Source: Desulfotomaculum sp. (lineage in GTDB: Bacteria > Bacillota > Desulfotomaculia > Desulfotomaculales > Desulfallaceae). From it: a stretch of 40,852 nt of DNA. Shown one piece after another: positions 31,326 to 39,628 of this stretch. Below the pieces are notes generated by a model. The model was not told where the DNA came from, did not search any database, and saw only the letters and a program-made list of their open reading frames with translations. The stretch covers positions 1 to 40,852 of the forward strand of contig JAENYQ010000026.1 in the NCBI GenBank assembly GCA_016841675.1, written 5' to 3'. The position numbers and the translations under genes were made by a program. How positions within the stretch are numbered: the first letter of the stretch is position 1; each line of letters starts with the position of its first letter.

Positions 31326-33002
31326 GTGCTGGTTTCTCTGTACATAGAAAACTTTGGTTTGGTAGACAAGCTGGAGCTGGATTTCGGGCCCGGGTTTAAC
31401 GTGCTGACCGGTGAAACCGGGGCAGGCAAAACCATTCTGGTGGAAGCACTTAATGTATCATTGGGCGGACGATGTCAGGCTGATTTAATCAGAACCGGCC
31501 AAGAGCGGGCCCTGGTGCAGTCCAGCTTTGACACCAATAAAAACGAAATGCTGGCCCGAAAATTAAATGAATACGGCTTGGCGGTCGATAATGCCGAAGA
31601 AGAATTATTAATTTTGACCCGTGAACTGAACCGACAGGGCCGCAACATCTGCCGGGTTAACGGGCGCATTGTCAACCTGGGCGTTTTTCGTGAACTTGCC
31701 GGGCTGCTGGTGGATATGCACGGGCAGCACGAGCAGCAGTCTTTATTATTGCCTGAAAAACAACTTTTGCTGCTGGACAGGTACGGCGGGACGGAATTAA
31801 CGGCCCTAGTGGAGCAAACAGGGCAAGCATTTCGCGATTGGCGTTCGACCGTCGTCAAACGCGATGCCATCAACTCGGGCAACCGGGATCGAAGACAGCG
31901 TGTGGATACCCTTAAATTTCAGATTAAAGAGATTGATTCGGCCACACTAGCTGGAGAAGACGAAACCGATCTGTACCTGAAAAGAAACAGGCTGGCTAAT
32001 GCGGAAAGAATCGGCCAACTGGCCGAGTCAGTGTTGCAAAAAATTCATCAGGGCCAAGGCCACAGCCCGGCGGCTGTGGATCTGCTGGGAGAAGCCAAGC
32101 TTGATTTGGATGAATTGTATGGTTATCTTCCCGAGGTAAAGAACTGTCTGGATAATCTGTATTCGGCCCTTTGCCTGGTGGAAGAAACGGCCCGGGACAT
32201 TGCAGTTTACCGTGAAAGCATGGAAATCAGACCGGAAGAGTTAAATTTTGTTGAGGCCCGATTGGCACTAATTGAACGGTTAAAGAGAAAGTATGCCGAT
32301 AGCCTGGTCGGAATTTTAGCGTACCGGGACAGCGCGGCTGCGGAACTGGAAGAATTGCAGGCGGCTGAAACAGATGCCGCCGGAATTCAAGCCAAGGTGC
32401 AGGAGAAAGAAAGAATTTACCACGAACTGGCGGCCCGAACCAGCCTGTTAAGGGAAAAAGCAGCCCGGCAGTTGGAAAGGGAAATTAAACGAGAACTGCA
32501 GCAATTGGCAATGCGGCAGATTAACTTTGCCGTTGAGTTAACCGGCGGTGAACCTTCGTCCACCGGTAGCGATAAAATGCAATTTTTGTTTTCTCCCAAC
32601 CCGGGCGAACCGCTGCGGACACTGGCCAGGACCGCCTCTGGCGGTGAATTGTCCAGGGTCATGCTGGCCCTGAGAACCATACTGGCCATTGCCGACGACA
32701 CTGCAACCCTGGTGTTCGATGAAATTGATGCCGGCATCGGAGGGCGGACCATCCATACCATGGCCGAAAAACTGGACCGTTTAAGTGAGCACAGACAAAT
32801 CATCAGCATTACGCACGCTGCTGTTGTAGCTGCCTGCGCTACAACCCATTACCTGGTGCAAAAATCGACTGCGGTTGACCGCACGGTTACCGGCGTGAAA
32901 AAGCTGGGCGGTGAAGCAAGGATCAGAGAACTAAACCGCATGCTGGGCGGGGACGAAAATTCAGAACTGCTGGCTGGTTATGTACGTAAAATGATTAAGT
33001 AG
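31326..33002 (+). CDS. recN: DNA repair protein RecN
   Basis: The 558-residue SMC-like ATPase acts early in double-strand break repair. Walker A is LTGETGAGKTILVEALNVSL (about 28-47). Two coiled-coil arms (about 150-370) flank a central insert. The ABC signature TASGGELSRVMLALRTI and Walker B TLVFDEIDAGIGG lie near the C-terminus, followed by ISITHAAVVAACATTHYLV. GTG 31326 is 7 nt after argR with GGGAGG upstream. A terminator follows about 100 nt later. Confidence 0.95.
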   Translation: MLVSLYIENFGLVDKLELDFGPGFNVLTGETGAGKTILVEALNVSLGGRCQADLIRTGQERALVQSSFDTNKNEMLARKLNEYGLAVDNAEEELLILTRELNRQGRNICRVNGRIVNLGVFRELAGLLVDMHGQHEQQSLLLPEKQLLLLDRYGGTELTALVEQTGQAFRDWRSTVVKRDAINSGNRDRRQRVDTLKFQIKEIDSATLAGEDETDLYLKRNRLANAERIGQLAESVLQKIHQGQGHSPAAVDLLGEAKLDLDELYGYLPEVKNCLDNLYSALCLVEETARDIAVYRESMEIRPEELNFVEARLALIERLKRKYADSLVGILAYRDSAAAELEELQAAETDAAGIQAKVQEKERIYHELAARTSLLREKAARQLEREIKRELQQLAMRQINFAVELTGGEPSSTGSDKMQFLFSPNPGEPLRTLARTASGGELSRVMLALRTILAIADDTATLVFDEIDAGIGGRTIHTMAEKLDRLSEHRQIISITHAAVVAACATTHYLVQKSTAVDRTVTGVKKLGGEARIRELNRMLGGDENSELLAGYVRKMIK

Positions 33003-33100
33003 TTGGTTAGTTGGTTAGGTGGTTAGGGAAATCTGAATGGATGCCTGAATAGTAACATAAAACTTTAATTGGCAGTTTCTTAGCACTGTTTTTTGTATCA

Positions 33101-33127
33101 AAAACCGCGTTTTAGACGCGGTTTTTC
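33101..33127 (+). terminator. Intrinsic terminator after recN
   Basis: The 10-bp perfect stem AAAACCGCGT/ACGCGGTTTT with loop TTTAG runs into T residues. The 100 nt before it hold only GTTGGTTAG-type short repeats. Confidence 0.88.
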
Positions 33128-33174
33128 TGTTTTTTAAGCACTATTGTTTTTTTATTCTCCGGAGCTTTTTCAAA

Positions 33175-33375
33175 ATGTTACAACGTAGTGCCGGCCTTTA
33201 TAAGCAGTGCACATGCCAATGTACGGTACAACAGGGCGGAATAAATACACTACCGGAAGGCAAATTTAATAACATTAACCCCGCGGGCACCGAATCCTTC
33301 GATTTGAAAAAGGAGTCAGCATTTAAGGAGACAGTAAGCGAGACAGTAAGCGAGACAGTAAGCAAAAAGGCCTAA
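33175..33375 (+). CDS. Doubtful small ORF with tandem 12-nt repeat
   Basis: The predicted product is 66 residues and matches no family I know. GGAG lies 10 nt before ATG 33175, which keeps it possible. The C-terminus KETVSETVSETVSKKA comes from three direct copies of GAGACAGTAAGC (33329-33364), and the region is otherwise intergenic repeat territory, so it may not be translated. Confidence 0.2.
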   Translation: MLQRSAGLYKQCTCQCTVQQGGINTLPEGKFNNINPAGTESFDLKKESAFKETVSETVSETVSKKA

Positions 33376-33410
33376 ATTTTGAATTTCTTTTTGCATTTTT
33401 GAACATGGTG

Positions 33411-33590
33411 ATACCGTTAACTCAGTAAGTGGTACAGCGTCGCGTCATGCCGCGTCATTCTGAACGAAGTGAAGAATCTAGATCCTTCGCTAACGCTCTT
33501 AGATGACAGCTCCCCCCCCCGCGATGCACAATTGTTAATTAAAACTGTTTATCTCACCATGGGGATTACTGAGTAAAGGGAATAATCATG
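33411..33590. repeat. R6 element with a nested R2 repeat
   Basis: The R6 left end is TAACTCAGTAAGTGGTACAG (about 33418-33437), and the right part is GCACAATTGTTAATTAAAAC through TTACTGAGTAAAGGGAATAA. The outer ACTCAGTAA and TTACTGAGT are inverted copies. An R2 palindrome (33456-33508) sits inside; the related copy at 38311-38412 lacks it. A run of nine C follows R2. Confidence 0.65.
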
Positions 33591-33623
33591 ATTTTAAATT
33601 CTTACTGACCTGAATTCTTATTG

Positions 33624-33653
33624 GCATGGCTGAAAGCGCAATTGTTCATGATT
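33624..33653 (+). promoter_or_regulatory. Candidate sigma-G promoter of spoIVB
   Basis: GCATG (33624-33628), 18 nt, then CATGATT (33647-33653) resembles the forespore sigma-G/F pattern. spoIVB is sigma-G dependent in Bacillus. It lies inside the 5' extension of the longest reading frame, which argues for the later start. Confidence 0.4.
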
Positions 33654-33754
33654 GCTATTTATGCCCTATCCATGAATTCCGACTCCTTAACTCCTCAATC
33701 CTGAATTTGCAAGTAAGCGTTTTGACATTAAAAATTCATAGGGAGGTGTGCCCT

Positions 33755-35092
33755 CTGAAATCCTGCAGTGTATCCAGCCGTTTCGGAGCAGTGTTTATTG
33801 TAGTATTTGCGCTAACCATCTCATTCATGTCCATGTATTCAGTATGGCACAATTTTCTACCTTACCAGCAGTTAATTAGTGTAGGCGATGAAATTACCAC
33901 CGGCAGGGAACTGCCCGGGCCGATCAGCAGGAATATAACTTTTCACCTGCGCTCAGCGGGTAATTTTTTTTCAGCCGGCGGCAACAATTACCGGGAACTG
34001 ACCTTTACACCGGGTGAAACAACCCCGGTGGCACTCAAACCAGGTCAGTTGGAAATGAATATGAAGTTGTTTGGTTTGGTGCCCCTGCATCGGATGACAG
34101 TCAACGTGGTAACCCCACCCAAAGTCATCGCGGGGGGACATTCCGTTGGTATACTGATGCAATCCGAAGGGGTGGTTGTAGTTGGTGAAGCCCCGGTGCT
34201 AATGGATGGAAAAAAATACCTCCCCGCCCGCAATGCCGGCATAACCGTAGGGGATGTAATCCTGAAAGCAAATGGAGTTAAGATCCAAAATGAAAGCCAG
34301 CTGCAGGATATAATCGATAAGTGCGGTAACAAAGGTAATGATATTATACTGTTAGTTAAACATGGAGATAAAACCATACAAATGAAAGTCAGCCCTGTAC
34401 TGTGCGACAAAACCGGCCGTTACCGTCTAGGTTTATTTATTAAAGGTACCGCAGCGGGTGTGGGAACGATGACATTCTACGAACCGCAAAGCGGAATTTA
34501 CGGAGCGCTGGGCCACATTATAGCGGATAATACCAGTGGCCAAGCCGTTAATTTAGGAGACGGTAGGATCGTAGATGCAGCAGTAAAAGACCTACACCCG
34601 GGCTACAAGGGGCAGCCGGGCGAAAAAATAGGAGTATTTAAAGGAAACAGCGATATTATTGGCAGCATTGATAAAAATACACAGCACGGTATATTCGGCC
34701 GATTGGATAAAGATATAGCCAATTCATTTTATGCCAGGCCCATTCCTGTAGCTATGAAGTACCAAATTAATGAAGGACCGGCGGAAATATTAACTGTTTT
34801 GCAAGGGAACAAAATCGAAAAGTTTAACATCTATATAGAAAAAGTTATATCAGGCGATGAACAAGGCAAAGATATGATCATCAGAGTAACGGATCCAGCC
34901 TTGCTGAAGCGCTCCGGTGGTATAATTCAGGGCATGAGCGGAAGTCCCATTATTCAAAGTGGCCGGCTTGCCGGGGCCGTTACCCATGTTTTTATCAATG
35001 ACCCCACTCGGGGTTATGGAGTAGCAGCTGAAAATATGTTAATGGAAGTAAATTTAATATATATCAAGAAAGATGAAAATATAGCCAGTTAA
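33755..35092 (+). CDS. spoIVB: SpoIVB serine peptidase (S55)
   Basis: The product is about 445 residues. It is secreted from the forespore, cleaves itself and then SpoIVFA, and so triggers pro-sigma-K processing. An N-terminal membrane anchor (FGAVFIVVFALTISFMSMYS) precedes a PDZ domain (about 125-215, GVVVVGEAPVLMDGKKYLPA to GVKIQNESQLQDI). The S55 protease domain has GALGHIIADNTSGQ (His) and GIIQGMSGSPIIQSGRLAGA (Ser). The start is uncertain: GGGAGG at 33741-33746 best fits a CTG at 33755. GTG 33746 is too close, and the ATG at 33626 has no Shine-Dalgarno and lies across a putative promoter. Confidence 0.92.
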   Translation: MKSCSVSSRFGAVFIVVFALTISFMSMYSVWHNFLPYQQLISVGDEITTGRELPGPISRNITFHLRSAGNFFSAGGNNYRELTFTPGETTPVALKPGQLEMNMKLFGLVPLHRMTVNVVTPPKVIAGGHSVGILMQSEGVVVVGEAPVLMDGKKYLPARNAGITVGDVILKANGVKIQNESQLQDIIDKCGNKGNDIILLVKHGDKTIQMKVSPVLCDKTGRYRLGLFIKGTAAGVGTMTFYEPQSGIYGALGHIIADNTSGQAVNLGDGRIVDAAVKDLHPGYKGQPGEKIGVFKGNSDIIGSIDKNTQHGIFGRLDKDIANSFYARPIPVAMKYQINEGPAEILTVLQGNKIEKFNIYIEKVISGDEQGKDMIIRVTDPALLKRSGGIIQGMSGSPIIQSGRLAGAVTHVFINDPTRGYGVAAENMLMEVNLIYIKKDENIAS

Positions 35093-35160
35093 TTTGTATT
35101 TTTAACGGATAAAAAAGTTAAAATTTAACAAAATTAGTAAAATAACTTAAAGGGATAATT

Positions 35161-35222
35161 CCGCCTCCGTCGAAAGAAAGCATTATAGAGATATATAATA
35201 GAAATATTTAGGAGGCGGGAAT
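35161..35222 (+). promoter_or_regulatory. Inverted repeat sequestering the spo0A Shine-Dalgarno
   Basis: CCGCCTCC (35161-35168) is perfectly complementary to GGAGGCGG (35211-35218), and AATT continues the pairing after a one-base bulge. The downstream arm is the ribosome-binding site of spo0A. The loop is about 42 nt. Confidence 0.5.
35168..35199 (+). promoter_or_regulatory. Possible Spo0A box and -10 upstream of spo0A
   Basis: CGTCGAA (35168-35174) matches the 0A box TGTCGAA at 6 of 7, and TATAAT (35194-35199) lies 19 nt after it, where a Spo0A-activated promoter would place its -10. This suggests positive autoregulation. Confidence 0.4.
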
Positions 35223-35226
35223 TTTA

Positions 35227-35994
35227 ATGAAAACTGTAACAAAGGTTGTAATAGCTGACGATAACAAAGAATTTTGTGAGCTTTTGAAGGATTTTCTTCA
35301 ACAACACGATGAATTAAAAATCATTGGTGTAGCCTATAATGGTCTCGATGCCCTAGAGATTATCAAAGAGCAATCACCAGATGTGGTAATTCTGGATGTG
35401 ATTATGCCGCATCTTGATGGTATTGGTGTTCTCGAGAAATTATATGAAAATTCTACAAATAACCGACCAAAAGTCATTATTTTAACTGCTTTTGGACAAG
35501 AAAGCATTACCCAGAAAGCAGTGGAATTAGGTGCGGATTATTATATTTTGAAACCATTTGACTTTGCTGTGCTGGCAACCAGAATTAAACAACTTACCGT
35601 AGGTTTTAAGCCTTCCCAGTACATTTCAGTGACCAAGCCTAAAAGCCTGGATGTTGCAGTAACCAATATCATTCATGAAATGGGCGTCCCAGCTCATATT
35701 AAAGGATACCACTACCTGCGGGATGCTATCCTGGAAGTAATTGAAGACGTTAACCTTTTAGGCGCGGTAACCAAAGAATTATATCCTTCTATCGCCCAAA
35801 AATATCAGACCACTCCCAGCCGCGTAGAAAGGGCTATCCGGCATGCCATTGAGCTGGCCTGGGATCGCGGTAATGTCGAGATGATGACCAAATTTTTTGG
35901 ATATACAATTAACCTGGAGCGCGGTAAACCAACTAATTCGGAATTTATAGCCATGGTAGCCGACAAATTGAGAATTGAATCTAAAGTAAGTTAA
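35227..35994 (+). CDS. spo0A: Sporulation master regulator Spo0A
   Basis: The 255-residue response regulator commits the cell to sporulation. The receiver domain (about 1-125) has the acidic pair D11-D12, the phosphorylated D57 in [16 protein letters not shown] in ILTAFGQ and K in YILKPFDF. The C-terminal Spo0A domain (about 150-255) has the DNA-recognition region [25 protein letters not shown] lies 11 nt before ATG 35227. The gene follows spoIVB, as in nearly all endospore formers, and is closed by a terminator. Confidence 0.98.
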   Translation: MKTVTKVVIADDNKEFCELLKDFLQQHDELKIIGVAYNGLDALEIIKEQSPDVVILDVIMPHLDGIGVLEKLYENSTNNRPKVIILTAFGQESITQKAVELGADYYILKPFDFAVLATRIKQLTVGFKPSQYISVTKPKSLDVAVTNIIHEMGVPAHIKGYHYLRDAILEVIEDVNLLGAVTKELYPSIAQKYQTTPSRVERAIRHAIELAWDRGNVEMMTKFFGYTINLERGKPTNSEFIAMVADKLRIESKVS

Positions 35995-36058
35995 AGAGTT
36001 TATTTGCCATTAGATATATTATATTTTTGTTCTCTTTTGTTGTGCTCTAAATATTATG

Positions 36059-36086
36059 AAAACCTGGCTTAAAAGTCAGGTTTTTT
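36059..36086 (+). terminator. Intrinsic terminator of spo0A
   Basis: AAAACCTG/CAGGTTTT with a partly paired inner part is followed by further T residues. Confidence 0.8.
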
Positions 36087-36131
36087 TACATAAAATTATT
36101 TAGTAAAGACAATAGGATCTTGACGCCAATC

Positions 36132-36160
36132 TTGACGCTTATAAACAAAAATTGTAAAAT
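36132..36160 (+). promoter_or_regulatory. Sigma-A promoter of steA
   Basis: TTGACG (36132-36137), 17 nt, TAAAAT (36155-36160), with a start site expected near 36167. A second TTGACG lies 13 nt upstream. Confidence 0.65.
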
Positions 36161-36188
36161 GTTAGTTAGGTTAAGGTAGGTGATGGAA

Positions 36189-37319
36189 ATGAAAGGCACA
36201 ATTATTAAAGGACCGGTAAAACTGGATAAGCGGACCAAAAATTTGGTTAAAAGAGTTGAACCGGGTGATATAGCTGTGATTGACCATGCCGACCTCGATG
36301 AAGTGGCCGCTAAAGCATTAGTAGAGGCAAGAGTCAAGGCAGTTATTAACGTCTCACCTTCAATGAGTGAAAAATATCCTAATGAAGGTCCATTGTGCCT
36401 GGTTGAATCAGGAGTCAAACTGCTTGATTTTGTGACCGACAAGCTTTTTACGCTGTTGGCTGATGGTCAGATAATCGAAATACGGGGCAGCACGGTTTTC
36501 CTGCACGGACGCGAATTGGAACGCGGGCAAGAGCTTACCGTTGGTTTCATAAAAGAGCACATGAAATCGACAAAGGCTAACCTGGAAGCGGAATTGTCAC
36601 GATTTATTGAAAACACTATGGAATATGCCCGAAATGAAATAGGCCTAATCTGCAATGAATTTGAGATCCCGCAGGTTAAGACCACTTTTAACGGCAGGCA
36701 TGCTTTAATCGTAGTGCGCGGTAAGAACTACAAAGAAGATTTAAAAGCCATTAAATCTTACATTGATGAGATGAAACCAGTGCTCATTGGAGTTGATGGT
36801 GGTGCAGACGCTCTGGTGGAATTCGGTCTGCAGCCGGATATCATCGTGGGGGACATGGACAGTGTCAGCGACAGTGTGCTGATGGGTGGCTCAGAACTGG
36901 TTGTGCATGCCTACCCTAACGGCAGGGCGCCGGGTATGGATCGGCTTGAGCAAATGGATCTGCCGGGAATTGTTTTCGCAGCCCCCGGCACCAGCGAGGA
37001 CATTGCCATGCTAATAGCCTACGAACTGGGTGCCGAGTTAATCGTGGCGGTGGGAACACATTCCAACATGATCGATTTCTTGGAAAAAGGACGCAAAGGT
37101 ATGGCCAGTACATTTCTGGTCCGGGCCAAGGTAGGGCCCATCCTCGTCGACGCCAAAGGGGTAAGTAGGCTATATAAAAGCAAACCGCGGGTAAAGGATC
37201 TGGCACCCATATTTATTGCTGCCCTGCTCCCGGTGGCCGCAGTAATTGTAATATCACCTTCAACACGTGAATTACTGCGCCTGCTGATCATTCAATTTAG
37301 GATATTAACTGGCATTTGA
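36189..37319 (+). CDS. steA: SteA-like protein (thiamine pyrophosphokinase-like fold, membrane-anchored)
   Basis: The protein is 376 residues. The N-terminal part (about 1-120) contains PGDIAVIDHADLDEVAAKAL. The middle is thiamine pyrophosphokinase-like, with LIGVDGGADALVEFGLQPDI and IVGDMDSVSD (about 197-225). Two or so membrane helices at the C-terminus (LAPIFIAALLPVAAVIVISP) anchor it. In Corynebacterium SteA works with SteB at the division septum; in Firmicutes the pair lies after spo0A. ATG 36189 is best spaced behind AAGGTAGG; GTG 36180 and ATG 36183 are alternatives. Thiamine pyrophosphokinase activity is unlikely given the membrane anchor. Confidence 0.85.
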   Translation: MKGTIIKGPVKLDKRTKNLVKRVEPGDIAVIDHADLDEVAAKALVEARVKAVINVSPSMSEKYPNEGPLCLVESGVKLLDFVTDKLFTLLADGQIIEIRGSTVFLHGRELERGQELTVGFIKEHMKSTKANLEAELSRFIENTMEYARNEIGLICNEFEIPQVKTTFNGRHALIVVRGKNYKEDLKAIKSYIDEMKPVLIGVDGGADALVEFGLQPDIIVGDMDSVSDSVLMGGSELVVHAYPNGRAPGMDRLEQMDLPGIVFAAPGTSEDIAMLIAYELGAELIVAVGTHSNMIDFLEKGRKGMASTFLVRAKVGPILVDAKGVSRLYKSKPRVKDLAPIFIAALLPVAAVIVISPSTRELLRLLIIQFRILTGI

Positions 37320-37411
37320 TGACAAGACAGCTGATTTGAATTTTAAAATAGCCAATTTCCATATAAGCAATTATGCCCTGCAAGGGGCGTAGTAGGACCT
37401 AGGTGATAAAA

Positions 37412-38293
37412 ATGATTATTGATTACAAGTACCATATTGCATCTTTGGTGGCTGTTTTTCTAGCCCTGGGCATAGGCATTTTAATTGGCAGCACCATGCT
37501 CAGCAACGACGCTGTAATTGAATACCAGAAACAGGTTACTGACAGACTGGAAAACCAGCTGCAGTCCATGCGTGAGACCAACGAATCGATTCAAGCCAGG
37601 GCTAGTGCTCTGGAGGTGGACTCGGGCATTCATAAACAATTTGAGAAAGAAATACTTCCAGTCCTGGTGGCCGGGCGTTTGGAGAATAAACACTTTGCCC
37701 TGATGGAATTAAATAATTTTGGTTTTCCGCCCGAGATTACACGCATTATTAATGACGCTGGCGGACAGGTTACCTCGGTTACTTCCGTCAATAATTTTTA
37801 TGATCAAAGTAATACACTTAACAATGTTTATACCGTGATGGGCTGGGAAGAGACCGATCCCGAAAAGCAAATTCGTAACCTTGCTGCCGAGGTTGCAGCC
37901 GGCATTAACGACGGTGATAAAGAGGCTTTTTTTGAAACCTTAATCGAACATGACATTCTTAAAAAATCAGGAAATTACGGCATACCGGTGGACGGCCTAA
38001 TCATTGTTGGCGGCGGTTATGGTGATAATAAGCGGAATATGCAATTTGACCTGGATACCATAGATTACTTCAATGACTTGAACATACCGGTGCTTTGTGT
38101 GGAAGAAACAGATGTTAATTTTTCTTATGTTAAAGAATACCAACGTAAACATGTCAGTACCATTGACAACATAGACACCGCACCTGGTCAGCTCGCCATG
38201 GTGCTGGCCTTAAGCGGACAGCCGGGCAATTACGGAGTTAAATCTACTGCCCAGATGCTGCTGCCTGATGTAAGCGGGAATATAAATAATTGA
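37412..38293 (+). CDS. SteB/MctB family membrane protein
   Basis: The protein is 293 residues. One N-terminal membrane helix (HIASLVAVFLALGIGILIGS, about 8-27) is followed by a coiled coil (about 35-72, QKQVTDRLENQLQSMRETNE) and an external alpha-beta domain with GLIIVGGGYGDN. This matches the family of mycobacterial MctB (copper efflux) and corynebacterial SteB. Because it follows steA, a structural septum or envelope role is more likely than copper transport. ATG 37412 lies 5-6 nt after AGGTGAT; GTG 37403 overlaps that sequence. Confidence 0.85.
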   Translation: MIIDYKYHIASLVAVFLALGIGILIGSTMLSNDAVIEYQKQVTDRLENQLQSMRETNESIQARASALEVDSGIHKQFEKEILPVLVAGRLENKHFALMELNNFGFPPEITRIINDAGGQVTSVTSVNNFYDQSNTLNNVYTVMGWEETDPEKQIRNLAAEVAAGINDGDKEAFFETLIEHDILKKSGNYGIPVDGLIIVGGGYGDNKRNMQFDLDTIDYFNDLNIPVLCVEETDVNFSYVKEYQRKHVSTIDNIDTAPGQLAMVLALSGQPGNYGVKSTAQMLLPDVSGNINN

Positions 38294-38310
38294 TATAGAT
38301 GATTATGATT

Positions 38311-38412
38311 ATACCGCTAACTCAGTAAGTGCTACAGCCATTTCACTAACACCCTTTTATGACTAATTCCCTTGGTAGTGCACAATTGTATTAAGTAAAG
38401 GGAACAATTATG
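38311..38412. repeat. R6 element without insert
   Basis: ACCGCTAACTCAGTAAGTGC (about 38313-38332) and GTGCACAATTGTATTAAGTA with AAGGGAACAATTATG correspond to the two ends of the R6 unit at 33411-33590. Downstream, AAGGGACACACC and GGTATGTCCC (38433-38473) form a degenerate R1-like pair just before the next Shine-Dalgarno. Confidence 0.55.
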
Positions 38413-38496
38413 TTGATATATTAAGTAGGGATAAGGGACACACCACCGACTAAGGGTACACAGGTATGTCCCACTAGAATAGAAGGTGAAGGTTAT

Positions 38497-39174
38497 ATGT
38501 CCCACAAAAAGGTGACCGCCATAGTTCCGGCCTATAACGAAGCCGAATTTATTTTCGAAACTGTTATGGCGCTGGTCCGCATACCGGAAATTACCGAAGT
38601 GTTAGTTGTAGATGACGCATCCACAGATAACACAGCTGTATTGGCTGCCCAGGCCGGGGCCAGGGTGATCACAATGGGAAAAAACGCAGGCAAGGGAGCA
38701 GCTTTAAATACCGGCGTACAAGCGACCTCAGCGGACATTTATTTGCTTTTGGACGGTGATCTGGGTAATACAGCATCTGATGCCGAGCTTTTGCTGAAAC
38801 CAGTGCTCATGGGGCAGGCAGACATGACTGTAGCCCAGTTTCCGCCGCCGCGCCGCAAGGGTGGTTTTGGATTGGTTAAAGGTTTGGCCCGCTGGGGGAT
38901 TCTAGTATTTACCGGTCAGGTTATGAAATCACCGCTTTCCGGACAAAGGGCCATGACCCGCCAGGTCTTGGACAGCGTTTACCCTTTTGCTTCGGGATAC
39001 GGTGTCGAGGTAGGCATGACCATAAAGGCGGCTCGTCTGGGATACCGGGTGCAAGAAGTGCCGGTACAGATGACCCATGCCGAAACTGGTCGAGATTTAA
39101 AGGGATTCCGCCACCGGGGCAAACAGTTCTGGCACATCACCAGGACTCTGTTGAGGGTGGCCGTGCTTAAATAA
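38497..39174 (+). CDS. Family 2 glycosyltransferase
   Basis: The 225-residue cytosolic protein has a GT-A fold. TAIVPAYNEAEFIFETVMAL starts the domain, VLVVDDASTDNTAVLAAQAG binds the nucleotide sugar, and YLLLDGDLGNTASDAELLL carries the DxD metal motif. The C-terminal part (GLVKGLARWGILVFTGQVMK, SGQRAMTRQVL) resembles glycosyltransferases related to glucosyl-3-phosphoglycerate synthase and dolichyl-phosphate-type enzymes. No C-terminal membrane helix is obvious. GAAGGTGAAGG precedes ATG 38497. Substrate unknown; the neighbours suggest envelope glycans. Confidence 0.88.
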   Translation: MSHKKVTAIVPAYNEAEFIFETVMALVRIPEITEVLVVDDASTDNTAVLAAQAGARVITMGKNAGKGAALNTGVQATSADIYLLLDGDLGNTASDAELLLKPVLMGQADMTVAQFPPPRRKGGFGLVKGLARWGILVFTGQVMKSPLSGQRAMTRQVLDSVYPFASGYGVEVGMTIKAARLGYRVQEVPVQMTHAETGRDLKGFRHRGKQFWHITRTLLRVAVLK

Positions 39175-39615
39175 CAAGAAGGAGTCAGGAGTCAGGAGTC
39201 TGAATGAAAGAATGCTTCCGCTAACGTAGTAAAGCAAAATGGAAGCGCATACAGCCTCATGTCATTGCTATGAATACAACGAAATGAAGAACCTTGTCAT
39301 TAAGCCTGTCATCCTGAGCGTTAGCGAAGAATCTTAAAACCAGATCCTTCGCTAACGCTCAGGATGACAATCTTAATCTGAACAGAGTAAAGTATTTTTT
39401 GTCAATTATAAATAACGGGAAGTTGTATTTGTTTATCATGGTGCAGATACGCATGGTAATTCTGAACGGAGTGAAGTATCTAGATCCTTCGCTAACGCTC
39501 AGGATGACAGCATGACAGCTGCCCTCTGTGATGCTTATGAAATGCTTCTTCATCAATGACTTCTGTCTTCTGTCTATTGAATTCTGACTCCTGACTACTG
39601 AATACTGCTTTCATA
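39175..39615. repeat. Composite repeats (R5-R4-R2-R3-R2-R5)
   Basis: In order: R5 (AGGAGTCAGGAGTCAGGAGT, 39180-39199), R4 (GTCATTGCTATGAATACAAC at 39261-39280), R2 (39306-39369), R3 (about 39410-39452), R2 (39454-39509) and inverted R5 (CTGACTCCTGACTACTGAAT at about 39585-39604). As at 10462-10778, outer R5 blocks are inverted and the unit lies between stop and next Shine-Dalgarno. The small ORF on the minus strand (39359-39556) is not credible. Confidence 0.7.
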
Positions 39616-39628
39616 CAGAGGTGATTTT

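Noticed and set aside
33626-33754. N-terminal extension of SpoIVB from ATG 33626
   Set aside because: No Shine-Dalgarno, its sequence resembles repeat-derived DNA, and a sigma-G-like site lies within it; the membrane anchor starts after 33755.
36189-37319. Thiamine pyrophosphokinase
   Set aside because: Only the middle part resembles that fold; the N-terminal domain and C-terminal membrane anchor match SteA instead.
37412-38293. Copper transporter
   Set aside because: One membrane helix plus a coiled coil cannot form a transporter by itself, and pairing with steA favours a SteB-like role.
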